A DNA stretch of 64,000 nt, from assembly GCA_028551475.1 (NCBI GenBank), contig CM052361.1, forward strand, positions 21,527,491-21,591,490. The letters run 5' to 3'. Of the stretch, positions 24,411-37,244 are shown one piece after another; the first letter of the stretch is position 1, and every line of letters starts with the position of its first letter. The position numbers and the translations under genes were made by a program. The notes under the pieces are model-generated. The model was not told the DNA's origin. It was given only the letters and a program-made list of their open reading frames with translations, and made no database searches. The DNA is from Casuarina equisetifolia (Eukaryota > Streptophyta > Magnoliopsida > Fagales > Casuarinaceae).

Positions 24411-26780
24411 TCGTGCCAGTCAAAGATAGTCCCATATAGTTATCAAACTCTACCGATATTAAACGAGCACATATATTAAATACCTAATGTCTTCATGGAT
24501 ACCTAGAGGGCCACAATATCTTCAAATTCTACCCATCTTCACCCATCCAAGACCGCGTTTGGGACCGTACCGTGAAACTCTACACCTTTATTTTGCTTCT
24601 ATTACTTCGTCATCAATTTAGTCATGTAGCACTTCATTGTCTCATCATTCCAACGTGATAATCATCTAAAGGGAAAACAAAAAGAAGAAAATATCCTTCA
24701 CCGGTCTCGTCCCAGGAATCAACCTCTCGAAAGCTGCAATTAGGAGCAACAAGTAGGTAATGGTTACTTGCCCAAAACACCCTTATATTCCCGAAAAACG
24801 AGTGGTTAGTAGATGTTCTGAATCTATTTCATCAAATCATCCATTTGTTATATCATGCGGTGTGCTTTCCACCTTTTTGAAGACAGCACCATACGATGTG
24901 TTTTGGCTCTAAAATCTCGTACATTATGGGGGATATATTTTCAAATTAACTCAGTAAAGATTTAATGGTCATGTCTTTACATTTGCCCATACTGCTCCTG
25001 TCTTGTATGGACTTGTTGATCATTCATTCAAGTTTTTCTTAGTTGATTCAACCTTACTTACCCTGTCATAAAAATAACTAATCACATATGTAAGTTGTTC
25101 TTACTTAAACTACGTTTTTGGCATTTTTTAACTAGTACTGCAGAGTTTCATTGTCGAAAAACACGTTTAAATGGTGATTTTAGTTCTGTTTTGCTTTATG
25201 AATTTTGTTTTTAATTTTGACATGCGATAAAAACCATGTTTCTCTAATTGGAACCCTGATCAGCTAAAGCTAATAGGCAACAACCTAACTAATTGATATG
25301 ATTATTAATGATTTTATGGATAGCTTGCATAAAATGGGCTTCAACTTTCAACTTTAAAAAGAACAAAGAAGTTGCATACAAGCATAACTATTTATCAGCG
25401 GAAAATATTTTATGGAGACAACAGTTTTAAGGGTTTGGCGGCCCCAATGCCAAATGGGTTTTCTTGGGCCGGCTTGTTTGCAATAGATGAGGAATGAACG
25501 TGATCCTACATTATCTGGAAGAACACACCCTGATTTAAGCTAATTGTATAATGCAATCATGCTCTACATATTTTTTTAAGTATACTTGATGATAAATACT
25601 TATACTTGCATGCCTAGCTTGGTAGTTTTTCACGTGTACGATAGATAAGTATATTTGACAATCAACCGAATAATACTTCCCAATTTCAAGGGGTTTGTGG
25701 AATGCAAAAAATACTTACTATGTATGTCTAGCCTGATAATTATGATACTTATATAAATTTCTAATGATAGTCTTAATTTACAGGAAATCTTAATCTAATA
25801 ATAAATCCTAACTGCTTGTCATGACATAGATCAAGGATTCTTGGATCAAATCTCAGTGTCATTATCCTTGAAATTCTCTTTTTTTATTCTCAAACTCAAC
25901 TTACCTTAGTGGTGTCAAGACTAGGAGCAATAATATGGGCTTGGATTTCGGTCACTTATTATCAAACAAATCGTTTCCTAATTGAAAATCCTAAAGAAGA
26001 AAAGTCATCATGAACTTAGCATAAAATATAAGGATACGAGATTTTCTTACAAAATTTTATTAAATAACATTATTAATTGAACTTAACACAATGGATAATA
26101 GCAATATATTATTAAATAACATTATTGTTTCAAGAAACCTATTAGCCTCTGTTGAAGAAGAAACTTAATGTTTGGATTTTATAAACTTTTTTTCTATCAT
26201 TATAATGAAATTTCGTTTGAAATAAACTTTTAATTTAGTTATTTTTGGCTCTTGATATTCACTTTAGTTTTAAAAGTAAACCCATAATTCTTTCAATGTC
26301 TTCAAATTCAGGATAACACTCCCTTCTATTAAGAAGAATATTGAGATCTTTTTTTAAATAGGCAAAAATCTCTTTGTGATTAAATTGTACTTTCAAGTAT
26401 GAAAATTCATAATCAAAATTTAATTATGTTAGAAATCTTAAACCTATTTGGATAGGTTAGAAGCCAAGTTTATTTATTAAGAAGTAGGCACAAGGAATTG
26501 TTAGAAAATTACTTTGATTGAAATCGGAGTATCAATTTCGATTGAAGAGGAAAATCAAGGTTTCAATCAATTTTTTATTAATTTTTTTAATCGTTCTAAG
26601 GCATTTTAGAATTAACTCTTAATCTCTAGTTGTCTTGTTTTTGGCATTTACTTTGGTTTTAATGTCACTGGGTTTTTCGAGGTTTCAAAGCAACAAAACT
26701 GCTTGTTGAATTCCTAGGGTTCAGTAATTTCTTTGATACATCTCCCCTGCTTCTTTCAAGTTCCACCCTGTTCTCACCTG
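24411..26780. other. Intergenic sequence, no gene recognised
   Basis: Mostly AT-rich. A short minus-strand open stretch at about 24790-24630 (NIRVFWASNHYLLVAPNC ... DSWDETGEGYFL) looks protein-like but is broken and not recognised; it may belong to the same relic region. Nothing else in it supports a feature. Confidence 0.5.
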
Positions 26781-26978
26781 AATGATCAGAACTTTCCGAT
26801 GGATCTTCTATGCTAGTTTCGGTGTTAATGTATTGTTCCTCTGGATTTTCATGATGTGATTAGTTGCAGAATGCATCTGTTGTGATTTGGAATTCCCGAA
26901 AGATCCGGTCCCAATGCAAGCAGCCAGCTTTTATTTAATGATGATAACGCCTTTGGTTGAGAGGGTTCAGTGGGTGTT

Positions 26979-27050
26979 TAGGGGCGCCCGGGGCTCCCCC
27001 CGCCGGGGGCCCCGGGGGGGTGGGAGGAGGTGGGGCGCGCGGGGGGGTTG
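26979..27050. repeat. Extreme G/C-rich patch in the leader region
   Basis: About 70 bases made almost only of G and C, with runs of five to seven G, in an AT-rich region 210-280 bases upstream of the coatomer start codon. It could be a real G-quadruplex-forming segment in the 5' region or a sequencing/assembly fault. It lies in a 98-codon open frame that I do not regard as a gene. Confidence 0.75.
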
Positions 27051-27183
27051 TTGTGGTGTGGGTTTAGTGTGTAGGAGATGGATGGGTATGGTAACTATGC
27101 TCTTTGCCACTCTTTGGATGATAAGTGGTTCTATGATTGGATTGTTCATAGATATTCATATTTGTGCTTCTTCATTCTTTTAG

Positions 27184-27259
27184 GTGCTCGATACGGATAC
27201 CATTTATTTGCGGCCTTTCCAGCTGGTCTTTTTTGGATCTCATTTTTCAATAAATCAAG
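27184..27259 (+). other. Probable 5' untranslated exon end of the coatomer delta gene
   Basis: An acceptor-like TTCATTCTTTTAG at 27171-27183 precedes a 76-base leader that ends just before the ATG at 27260. Inferred from the splice signal and position only; the promoter and transcription start are not identified. Confidence 0.45.
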
Positions 27260-30200
27260 ATGGTAAGAGCCTGTACTAACATACCATTAATCTTTATTGT
27301 TTCTTCCCCTGTTCTGAGTGCTATTCTTAGGGGAGCTATGGGGTCGGGAAATAATGTCACAGCATAATTCAGTATCTGGAATGAGTCGCTTTTTGAAGGA
27401 TATTGCATTGCTGTGTGTAGAATTTCATCCGTAGTGGTTTATTTTCTCGTAATGTTGAAATTTGTGATTGCCTAATATTCTGCCGTAAAATGATTGATGA
27501 TTGTACCATGATTTGTGGTTGTTAAAACTTTCGCAGACTATGTAATTCCTGTTTGTCTAGAAAATTGATTAAATATCTTTTGTGATAAATTTACACGGAA
27601 TATTTAACTATTATCTCTAAGTAGTTTGTTAAGTTGTACTTCTTCTGGTCCCTTAGATGAACTAAAGATGAATTCCGTAAGTGAAAAATCTAAGATCATG
27701 GAACTGTGTGATAGTTGCATTATGACTATCGCACATGTTCATCAGATCAATATTTTTACTTAACGGTCATGTACAAGTGAAATTCTCAAATCCTCTATTG
27801 AAAATTAAAATCTGAAACCAATTTATGACAGTTCTCATGTTTAGAACGCATTTTATACCTGTCCCCAGTATGGAGGAGAGCCTAAACCTTGGTTCTATTG
27901 TTCTCTATGGTTTGTCTCCATTAAGCACTGTGTTTACTTTTTATTCAAGATTCAACCTTGTTTGGTCACTGATTTAGTTCGTTTTTGTCATGTATTCCTT
28001 GTATTTATTCCTTCACTTGAAGTATATTTCTATGCAAGGCTTTACTTTTTGGAGTGTATATTGCTTCAGACTTACATTTACTTTTATATAGGTTGTTCTT
28101 GCTGCTTCTATCATAAGCAAGTCTGGTAAAGGTGAGTTCTTTGCTTGCCACTTGCCGTTTTTCTTTTGGTTGATGAACAAAAAATATTTATCTACTTGTT
28201 GTTGATCTCAGCAAAGAATTCCACATGTTCAATTTCATGATTTGTTATTACTTCTTCTGTTTTATATTTCAATATATTTTGAGGCTTGGAAAATGTTTAC
28301 AATATGCCAATTTGAATTCAAAGTTATGCAATTCTTTTTGACCATGATTCAATTCAGTGTTTCTGTAGATTAACATCTCTATCTCTGTTGCTGTATATTT
28401 GTTTTTTTAATGTCCCTTTTAATTAGTTGATAATTTTTTTTCTTCTTATATGTGATATTTCTAGAGTAGGATTTGTCATTGATTACCATGTGTTTTCTTT
28501 CTTATCCTTTGTTATTCACTTTAATATACAAGGCATTTTTGGATTGTTCCTGATGACATTGTATTTCTTTTTTTATCTTTTTATTTTATCTGTTGCAGTG
28601 CTTGTTTCGAGGCAGTTTGTGGACATGTCTCGCATAAGAATTGAAGGTCTTCTTGCAGCTTTCCCCAAGTTGGTAGAAATTGGAAAACAACATACATATG
28701 TTGAGATAGAGAATGTGCGCTATGTTTACCAGCAAATCGAAGCTTTGTACTTGCTCCTTTTGACAAATAAACAGAGCAACATCCTTGAAGATTTGGAGAC
28801 CTTGAGGGTGCTCTCTAAGCTTGTATCCTTTTCTCAGCCGTTAATTATTCTGTTTCATGGTCTCACTTTACTTTTTCTTGGATTGAATTAGTCTAGATAT
28901 TTAAGAGATATGTGAGGTTGTTGCTGTGAGTTTAAATTATGTTTGCCTCATTTCTTTTGTCTTACTCCTTTTGTATGTGAAGCTTCTTTAGTGCATACCA
29001 GGTATCCTTTTATCCTTTATTTAATTTTTTCAGCTTAGGAACTACCTTTTCATCTTTATTTTGGCAGGGAATTTGGTCTTGTGTATAGAGGTTAATTACT
29101 TTTTCCCTGTTTTTTGTATACTTAATTGAAATGTTTAAGGTGAGGTTATATGGATTTAAATTACGGCAAGAGACTGGAAGAAAAAGAAAGAAATAAAGCC
29201 TGGCCAATTTTGCCTAGCAATGACAGAGGAAAGAAATTAAGCATATGCCTTCACAGACGTGCTTCAAAGCTTCTGAAAATTCTTATAATTGGCTCTATTA
29301 AGTTGACAGACCAGATGTCACCATTTGTGATATAGCCTTTAAATCCTTATAATCCTAGTCCCGGCTGATATCATTCATGAGTTAATGCAGTATTGAAAAT
29401 TCTTCAAAACAGAAAGGTCAAAACAAATCACTAGTTGCACTTTTGCTCATGTCCCAATGGTGGCATCAAACATAAACAAAGCCATATCAGTGGCATACCA
29501 TCTTGGAGAGCATAAAAGTACTCGTTATGGAATCTGAGTCTGTCTGCGAGACTGGACCACATTCCAGATTCATTTGCTCTCTAAATTCCTCTTCTTGAGC
29601 CTCTTGCATTCTCCTTCATACCCTTTTTTTTATTCCTTTCTTTTTTCCTCCCCCCTTTTTTTTGTACGTTGTGATAAGTACTGGGGCTTGTAGTGTTTCA
29701 TTTAAATACATGTCAAAGGTGTCCATTGGAGGATACATGTATGTTGAACATCTCAAATGGAGGCATTGTGTTTGTTCCTTAAATGTTTTAGGTACCTGGA
29801 TATTCTTCTCTAGATGAACAGGGTATTTGCAAGAAAGCTTTTGAGCTGAATTTTGCTTTTGATGAAGTCATCTCTCTTGGGCACAAGGAAAATTTAACTG
29901 TTGCACAGATTAAGCAGTACTGTGAGATGTATAGTCATGAAGAGGAACTGCACAAGCTGGTATTGCAAGGCAAGATCAAGGAAACCAAGGATATAATGAA
30001 GCACAGAGCTAGTGAGATTGACAAAAGCAAGGTATTTTAGATGACCTGTAATTGCTTTGACATGTTTTTTCTTCCTCTTTTTCCTGTTGTTGACAATGCC
30101 TTATGAAATTATTGTTCTATATTTTACAGATCGAAAGGGGCAGAGGTGATAAAGGAGGGTTTATGTCTTTACAGTCAAGGGGATCTGAAAGAATTGAAAG

Positions 30201-33200
30201 TCGCTTTAGTGATATGAGCATTTCTGGTGGAGGTGGCTTTGGAAGTGGTTCTGGCTTTGGATTGAGCAATGAGATTGAATCCTTTTCTAGCAAGTCTAAA
30301 GGTTTGCACCTATTTGCCCACATGAATAGTCTACCTGGGTGCTTATGTTTTCGATGAGTTGTGGATAATCTTTGTATGGCACTTGCTTTTATTTCACTTG
30401 AATACTCTATTTATGCATTGCAATAATTAGTTCTTGTATGTCACTTGTAAAAAAACACATGGAATGTGCTGTCAACTTGTGTTAACAGGATTTATAATCT
30501 ATTATAGGTCCATTGTAGGTCCATTTAATGCTTTTTCATTAAGGTCTGCATTGTTGCCTCTTTGCAGAACGTTTGTATATCCTCTCTATAATGACCTTTT
30601 CTTGTTGGATCTGTTTAACTCGGACTTTTATGATTCTATTTCCCCATACCTAGGTTGTCCACCTTCATCTGTCACTGCTCCTCCAAAAGGCCTTGGCATG
30701 CAGCTTGGCAAGTCTCAAAGGACGAGCCAGTTCTTGGAATCCTTGAAAGCAGAAGGAGAAGTAATTCTTGAGGACGTGTAGCCAAAAGCACACAAGTCTA
30801 GTGCAGCCGCCACACCAGCAACTGATCCCATTACTTTGACGGCTGAGGAGAAACTCAATGTTACACTGAAACGAGATGGTGGAGTTAGTAACTTTGATAT
30901 CCAAGGAACATTGTCACTTCAAATCCTTAATGAAGAAGATGGACATATCCAAGTTCAGGTGCTCCCTTCCTTCCTCCCTCCCTCCCTTGTTTACAAGTGT
31001 TTGTGCATGTGCATAACCAGGGCTCTGTCCCTGAAATATTTTTCTTTTCTTTTACATGTGAGGATAAGACTTTCTTCTCTCATTAAAAGTCAAAAACAAT
31101 TACCAACAGTAGAAAACAGGGCTGTTCTTTTCGTTGGCATCTCTGGAACTATGTGTGCTTGTATTGGTGGTGGTGCTGGCAGAAGAGGGAGGCTGTGGGG
31201 GGTGGCTGGTGGTCTAAGGGTTTTGCTGGGATGTAGTGTTGTGGTGTCATAGGAAAACTTGGGAGGCTTTTGTAAGTGTACATTGACCAGAAGCAGTTTG
31301 TTAACACTACTTTATCCATGTCTAACTTAAGAAATAAGGAAAATGTTTTTCCAAAACATTTTACATCAAAAGAAAGGAGATTGAAATTACTGTATTTATT
31401 GGAAATTTATCAATTTTTAAGAGCGTACTAATTACAATCCCTAACACACCTTTATGCTAGGGAGCATTGAAAATAATAATATTTAGCCATCCTAAAATAA
31501 CATAGACAAAAGGCTCTTCAAGAAAAAAATATCCCTCAAATAAAAGGCTGCAGTTCTGTCACAAATGTGGTTGAACAATGTTGATACGTTGACATGAACA
31601 CTAAACTGTTGGTAAGTTGGTTCTCAGGCAGAAATTATAACCTAAAGAGCTAGTTTTAAGGCTGATTTTGGCTAGAGACATTTAGAGATCAAAAAGAGAG
31701 TAATAGAGGTCAAAATCACTGCTGTAGGACTGGTCGTCTGAGCTTGGCAACTGAAAAACGATGGGAATAACTTCCCTGAAAATTCATGAAGTCAATAATT
31801 GATTGATTACAACCTTCTACACTTTACAAAAAGGAATTCGGCACCTGGGAAATGATAAAATTTTAGCTGTTTATTCATAAATACAAGAAAGCCTGAACAG
31901 TACAGCTCCAGGTATGTGAACGGTAAACCAAGTTAACTATCTGTAATTGTATAGTCCTAGTTGAATCACTTTTCTGATAGCCTTTTTAATGTTTTAATTG
32001 ATGAATTGTCTTAATGTAAAATCTATTTCTGGCTGCATGCTGCAGTAGGTTCAGTGCTTTTCTTTACTGCAATTATGATAAGTTATTACCTACTTTCCAG
32101 ATTGAAACTGGTGGGAATCCAGGCATCCTTTTCAAGACTCACCCTAACATGAACAAAGAATTATTCTCCAATGAAAATATTCTAGGCCTCAAGGACCCGA
32201 ATAGTCCTTTCCCTACTGGCCACGGTGGTGATGCAGGAGGTGCTGGTCTGTTGAAGTGGAGAATGCTGAGTAGAGATGAGTCAATGGTGCCATTGACAAG
32301 TAGATTAAAATTCACACTTCTCATCTTTCATCTTCCTTTTATATGAGTTAAGTTCTATGCTGTAAATTTTTAATTTATGTTGCAGTCAACTTATGGCCCT
32401 CTTTCTCTGGAAATGAGACCTATGTCAGCATTGAATATGAAGCTTCGTCAATGTTTGATCTGCAGAATGTTGTGATCTCAGTACCTATTCCTGCTCTTAC
32501 AGAGGCACCAAATGTCAGGCAGATTGATGGGGAATGGAGGTGAGAAGTTGAGTTTTATTTCCTTTTCATTTATTTTTAGCATCTAGTTTATCAATAGGTA
32601 GTGAGGATTCGCATAACTTTGCTTATAGATTGTGAAGCCCTTGTGTACATGTGGTGACAAAATTACATTACATGGTATACGGTGGTTTCTATTTGATATT
32701 CATATTTGCAACTGTGGATGCACAGACTTGATGAACATTATCGTATCCTAAAAATTTCTTCCTGATTAACTTTTGGTGTTTGGATCATGACAAAGTCAAG
32801 GCACAGATTGAAAATGCATGGATAGAGGGTTACAATTACCGAGATATTGGGAGGGGAAAATATTTGGGGGTTGGTTATTGAGGTCTTGGTCATCTTTGGT
32901 GTAGTCTACTCATGGAAAACTCTAGCAACCGTCACATCACCCAGAATCATAAACACAATTTGCAGTTATCTTTCATAAGTCAAGCCATGTTTGTATCTGC
33001 TAGAAGTTGACCCAGTCACCCTTTGTAGCTGCAATTTGAATAGAGTATAGCATTTTTACTATATTTTACTAACATAACTTGACCCTTTGTAACTGCAATT
33101 TGAATTTAGTATACTGTTTACATTCTATTTTACCAACATAACGCTATTCTCTGTAAATGCAGCTCAAGTTGAGCATACTGTTTACATTATATTTTGCTGA

Positions 33201-34401
33201 CATATTGCTATTAGAACATTTTGACTTCTCTCATTCTCTTTACTTTTGTATGATGTTATCACCTTTTGCACCATTTTTGGCTTGTAGGTATAACTCGAGG
33301 AATTCTGTATTGGAGTGGTCCATTCTTCTTATTGATAACTCAAACAGAAGGTCTGTAAACGTTGGATTGTTGTCTTCAAAACCTTCAGTGCTAGATTTTC
33401 TTATTTAAAATCAGTTCTGACACTCTTATTGAATTTCATCACTGAATCCTTGGCAGTGGATCCATGGAGTTTGTTGTTCCTCCAACAGATTCATATGTAT
33501 TTTTCCCCATTTCTGTGCATTTCTCAGCTACTAACACCTTCAGCAAACTAAAGGTTTGGTCTTCCTTCTTATTATATATTGTTATTAGGCTAATTTCTGA
33601 TCAAGTTCTTACTTTAATTTATATCATCGTAGGGAAATTAGATGTCCTTTCTGTTTGCTCACATTTACTGAAAAGGAATTCAAATACTTTAGGCACCTGC
33701 AGGCTTTCTAATATAGAACTTACATAAGATTGTGTCTAGTTTGTGATGTAGACCTTCAGTGTGATGCTATTGGACATTATGCAAACTAAACAGGAAAAAA
33801 TCATCTGTGTATGAGGTTGAATTTTTTTGGAGCTTTCTCAATAGAAGTCACATTATTTAGTTTTCTTAACCTGCCCTGCCCATCTCGTGCTTTGCTGAAT
33901 TTAAAACGAAAAGTAATGGCCTTCTTTTGTAATTTGAAACTCTGTACTCGAACATATATGCTGCTGGTGAGCATCCTGCAAACCTGCAAAGGTCTTTCTT
34001 TAAATGTGGCTACTGTGAAAAATGACGCTTATGGTTGGAAGGTGAATTGGCAAATTCTTCTCAAATTTGAACTGATCCGGCAATACCAGTTTCATTGTTG
34101 TCTCTCTATAATTATTTCATTGAACCTTTTAAAGTACTATGTGCATGGTGTTGGGTATTGAGGAGATGATGAGGCTTGGATCTCTATAGAACAGCTATGC
34201 ATGCATGCTAATTGTTTCGTTTTCGTTCATGATGACTTGGTAAGACGTCCGTCACTTATTCCCTTAGGATTTGATGCCCAATGTAAACTTGTTTTTGAAT
34301 TCCTTCTCCAGGTTGTAAGAGTCATACCTCTGAAGGGTGGAGCCCCTCCGAAGTATGTGCAGAGAACACAGTTGATGACAGATAATTACCAAGTGGTGTG
34401 A
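27260..34401 (+). CDS. Coatomer subunit delta (delta-COP/archain), 11 coding exons with one in-frame TAG
   Basis: COPI vesicle coat subunit for Golgi-to-ER and intra-Golgi transport. Coding exons: 27260-27262 (ATG only), 28092-28131, 28599-28822, 29792-30031, 30130-30301, 30654-30958, 32101-32299, 32386-32539, 33288-33350, 33457-33553, 34312-34401. Phases agree; total 1587 nt, 528 residues, as expected for plant delta-COP. The N-terminal longin-like part reads [53 protein letters not shown] and [13 protein letters not shown]; a Gly-rich linker follows; the C-terminal mu-homology part includes [62 protein letters not shown] and [12 protein letters not shown]. Codon 269 (30779-30781) is TAG in EDV-stop-PKA, where relatives have a residue such as Gln. 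The 3-nt first coding exon is inferred from the ATG directly before GTAAGA. Confidence 0.9.
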
Positions 34402-37244
34402 TCTCTGTTTATATACTAGAGCATTAAATTTTTGAGGTAGCAGTTGCCTTCATTTGATACCTTTTCAACTCTAAATATTGAGATTGATGGACTTGTTGTA
34501 TCCAATTGAATACCTTTTTATATCTTAGAAGGCCTGTGACTCTACTTTCTGCACTATTTGTATTCGTCTCCATTTGGCAAATCCATAAATTTGCTTTTGT
34601 TTGGACTAGCAATCGCATTTCTTTTGGGATTTCACGCTCAACGTCAAGGTCGAGGTCAATGTCAAGGTCTCGGTCTCGGTAGAACTTCTTTCGCAGCATG
34701 GAAACCTCTTTTAAGTAAATCTTCACCGCAAAATGCATTTGTAACATCTAATCAAAATTAATAGCCAGAGAAATCACCTTTTGCAAAATAATTGTGCTTT
34801 AAATTGGGCAAGAAAGTTGGACTAAACTTCACGATATATGCCCCTTGCAATTATAGATCGCAGAGGAAGAAAATCCAAGTTCCGTTATAAAGCAACAACC
34901 CAGTTTCCACTTTCAGGGTTTCCTTCAACCAGATCAGATGATGCCTAGTTAAGTGTTTTAGAGATAAGAGATACAACCAGTGAGAGGAAAAAAGTAAGGT
35001 GCTTAATAACACAAGAAAATTAACTTTCCGGATGGAAACTGGCATTAACCCTTTTGGGCTTAGACACTGCATTATAAAGAAAACAACTTTGGTGTAAACT
35101 TAGGAGTTGATAGGTGCAGGTAATAGGAGGGTTCCTGTAAGGAAGAACGTGGATGCAGTGATTTTAAATGAGAAGGTAGGGTAACTTAAGACCGGAAAAG
35201 GAATGCAAGAGGAGTAATTTTGAAAAATATTCATTCGGACACTAAGATTGGAGAAATAAGGCGTTGGTCAAGTATCCTATCTTAACCATACCATAAAAAC
35301 AATAATCCTCTGGGGTTTGAGAATTGTGGAACAACACATTTAATAGCATGAGTAAGCCAAAGCTAAGGTCAATACATAAAAAAGCGCACCCATAACTTTT
35401 CTTTGGTGTAGAGAAAAAGAAAATCTGCAATCGACAACAAAAGAGGGAACCTCAGTGATAAATAACATGCAGTAAGATGCTGTACCGTTTCAACATCATT
35501 TAGGGATGTGAATGAGAATCAAGAAATCTTATGTGACTTCCAATAAATGAAGCTGCTTGCGTTTGATCATTCTATTTTATTGTGGATTATGAGCACAAGA
35601 TGCTTAACGGTTAAAAACCATTAAAATAAACGCTTTAGTGTGTTGTGTTAGCTTTACTGCCGTCTGGACCCATTTTGGGACCTTTAGAACATACAAAAAA
35701 TTAGTATACGGTATGACGTCGGGGGCCTTTATTGTCTTGGTAGACGATAATTGGAAAGCACATGTAGGCCTCTTTGGGCTTTAAAAGGTGCTGATCGAAA
35801 TCATCGAACTATGATAGATTGAAAACAAAATGAAATAGCGTCTAGTTATGCATTAGATTTTGGGGTGGACACATCTACTTTGTAATTCCTTAGGCCACAG
35901 AGTTAGGGTTTTGTCTACATACAATATTTGTGTCAACATATAAAAGGAAATGTCAAAAAGAGATTTTTTTACTTAATATTTTAAAATTTTAGAATGAGTC
36001 TTACATTTTAATATGATATTAGAGTTGGAGATAAACCTCTATTTTTTAATCCTCTAAGCCTCATAGTTGGACTTCTATCTACATGTAATCCTTATATTAG
36101 TAGGCACTTGAGAAAAGTTATTAGAGGTAGATATTATCTAACATTACAAGTGTGTGGATGAGTTTTTGATCTTATAAGTAATGAGATTTCACACTTAACA
36201 TCTTAAAATTTTAAGATAAGCCTCATCTTGATAATAATCCAAATTGAAATGTTGTGCCAATAAAAAACAGTAAAATTCTATGATTAATTGATAACATATT
36301 TTTATGTCAATTTAGCATTTCTACAAACTACTAAGAAGTTATTAGACAGTCATGTCAATTATCAAGTTTTGATTTATTAACTGATAGGAAGTCTTTAGAT
36401 CAACTCCAGCTGCATCTTATCAAGCTATAGACTGAACGGATAGGAAGTCTTAGATCTTAGTGTCAATACCTAATGACCGTTTCCTTGTTGGCCACACCAG
36501 TACACAGGAGTAGCTGTAGCATTACTTCTGAATATCATTACGGCATCTGCGCATCCTAGCATGCGAGGCTCTTTCAACTCAAGAAATAGGATTTGCTTTT
36601 GGCTACTACTTACCCTCATTCACGAGTAGGATGAAGATAAAGAAAACAGGGAAGAAATAATAGATTTTAAAGTCCTACCCATGTTTGCCCTTTTCTGCAG
36701 ATCATGAACAGAGATTAAGAGGTCTTTATAAACTGCGTGTCTAGTTGCTTTATTTCATGAATCAGCTACGATAGTGCCCTCATTTAGTAACCTGCACCAA
36801 TAATTTTACTTGCCTCTCTATGTTATTGTTGATGTTGTTATTATTTCTAGACATGAAAGGTTATTGCTAAAATAAGGGATAGGGAGTCATTAACGTCTTT
36901 CATCTATGCTTTATAGTTCTGAAATCTCATCACTCCCAATCCATAACGTGGGGCAACTTTCTAAGGAAACAAGTGGAAATAGCAGAAGAGATGAAAGAAT
37001 CGAAGACCAATCGTCAAATGCGACTCTTTGAAGCCTATCTAGAAGGGTGGATGTCGTGCTCAAGTTTTTAAAATTATTCTTTTTAAAGCAAAGGGGGGTA
37101 AAATCATTCTTATTCTATAAAGAACTAATTTCCTGCAATAACTTCAGTTATGTTTCCCTATAGCTAAGGGTATACAAGTTGTGCATTTTTAGATGTGTGC
37201 TCTTTCACTTTAACTTAGCAATGGAAATATGTTAATTTATGCAT
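34402..37244. other. 3' region of the coatomer gene and intergenic sequence
   Basis: Begins with the coatomer 3' untranslated region. About 34636-34682 has a short GGTCnn-type hexamer repeat. At about 35990-36040, TCTTACATTTTAATATGATATTAGAGTTGG resembles a decayed LTR end plus a tRNA-Met primer site, and related text recurs near 36200; this is only suggestive. No gene is recognised. Confidence 0.45.

Noticed and set aside
26887-27183. 98-codon open frame upstream of the coatomer gene
   Set aside because: It runs through the G/C block, its product is low-complexity Arg/Gly text, and an acceptor site follows; better explained as leader/intron sequence.
30965-31250. Coding extension of coatomer exon 6 with a Gly-rich C-terminus
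   Set aside because: The open frame simply reads into intron 6 past a GT donor; the next exon at 32101 continues the conserved protein in phase.
34424-34747. 107-codon minus-strand open frame with Arg/Asp repeats, like an SR splicing factor
   Set aside because: It arises from a short GGTCnn hexamer repeat in the coatomer 3' region; no RNA-binding domain or splice context is seen.
35880-36240. Decayed LTR pair with primer site
   Set aside because: Only a vague resemblance to an LTR end and TGGTATCAGAG; no second LTR, target duplication or coding remnant could be shown.
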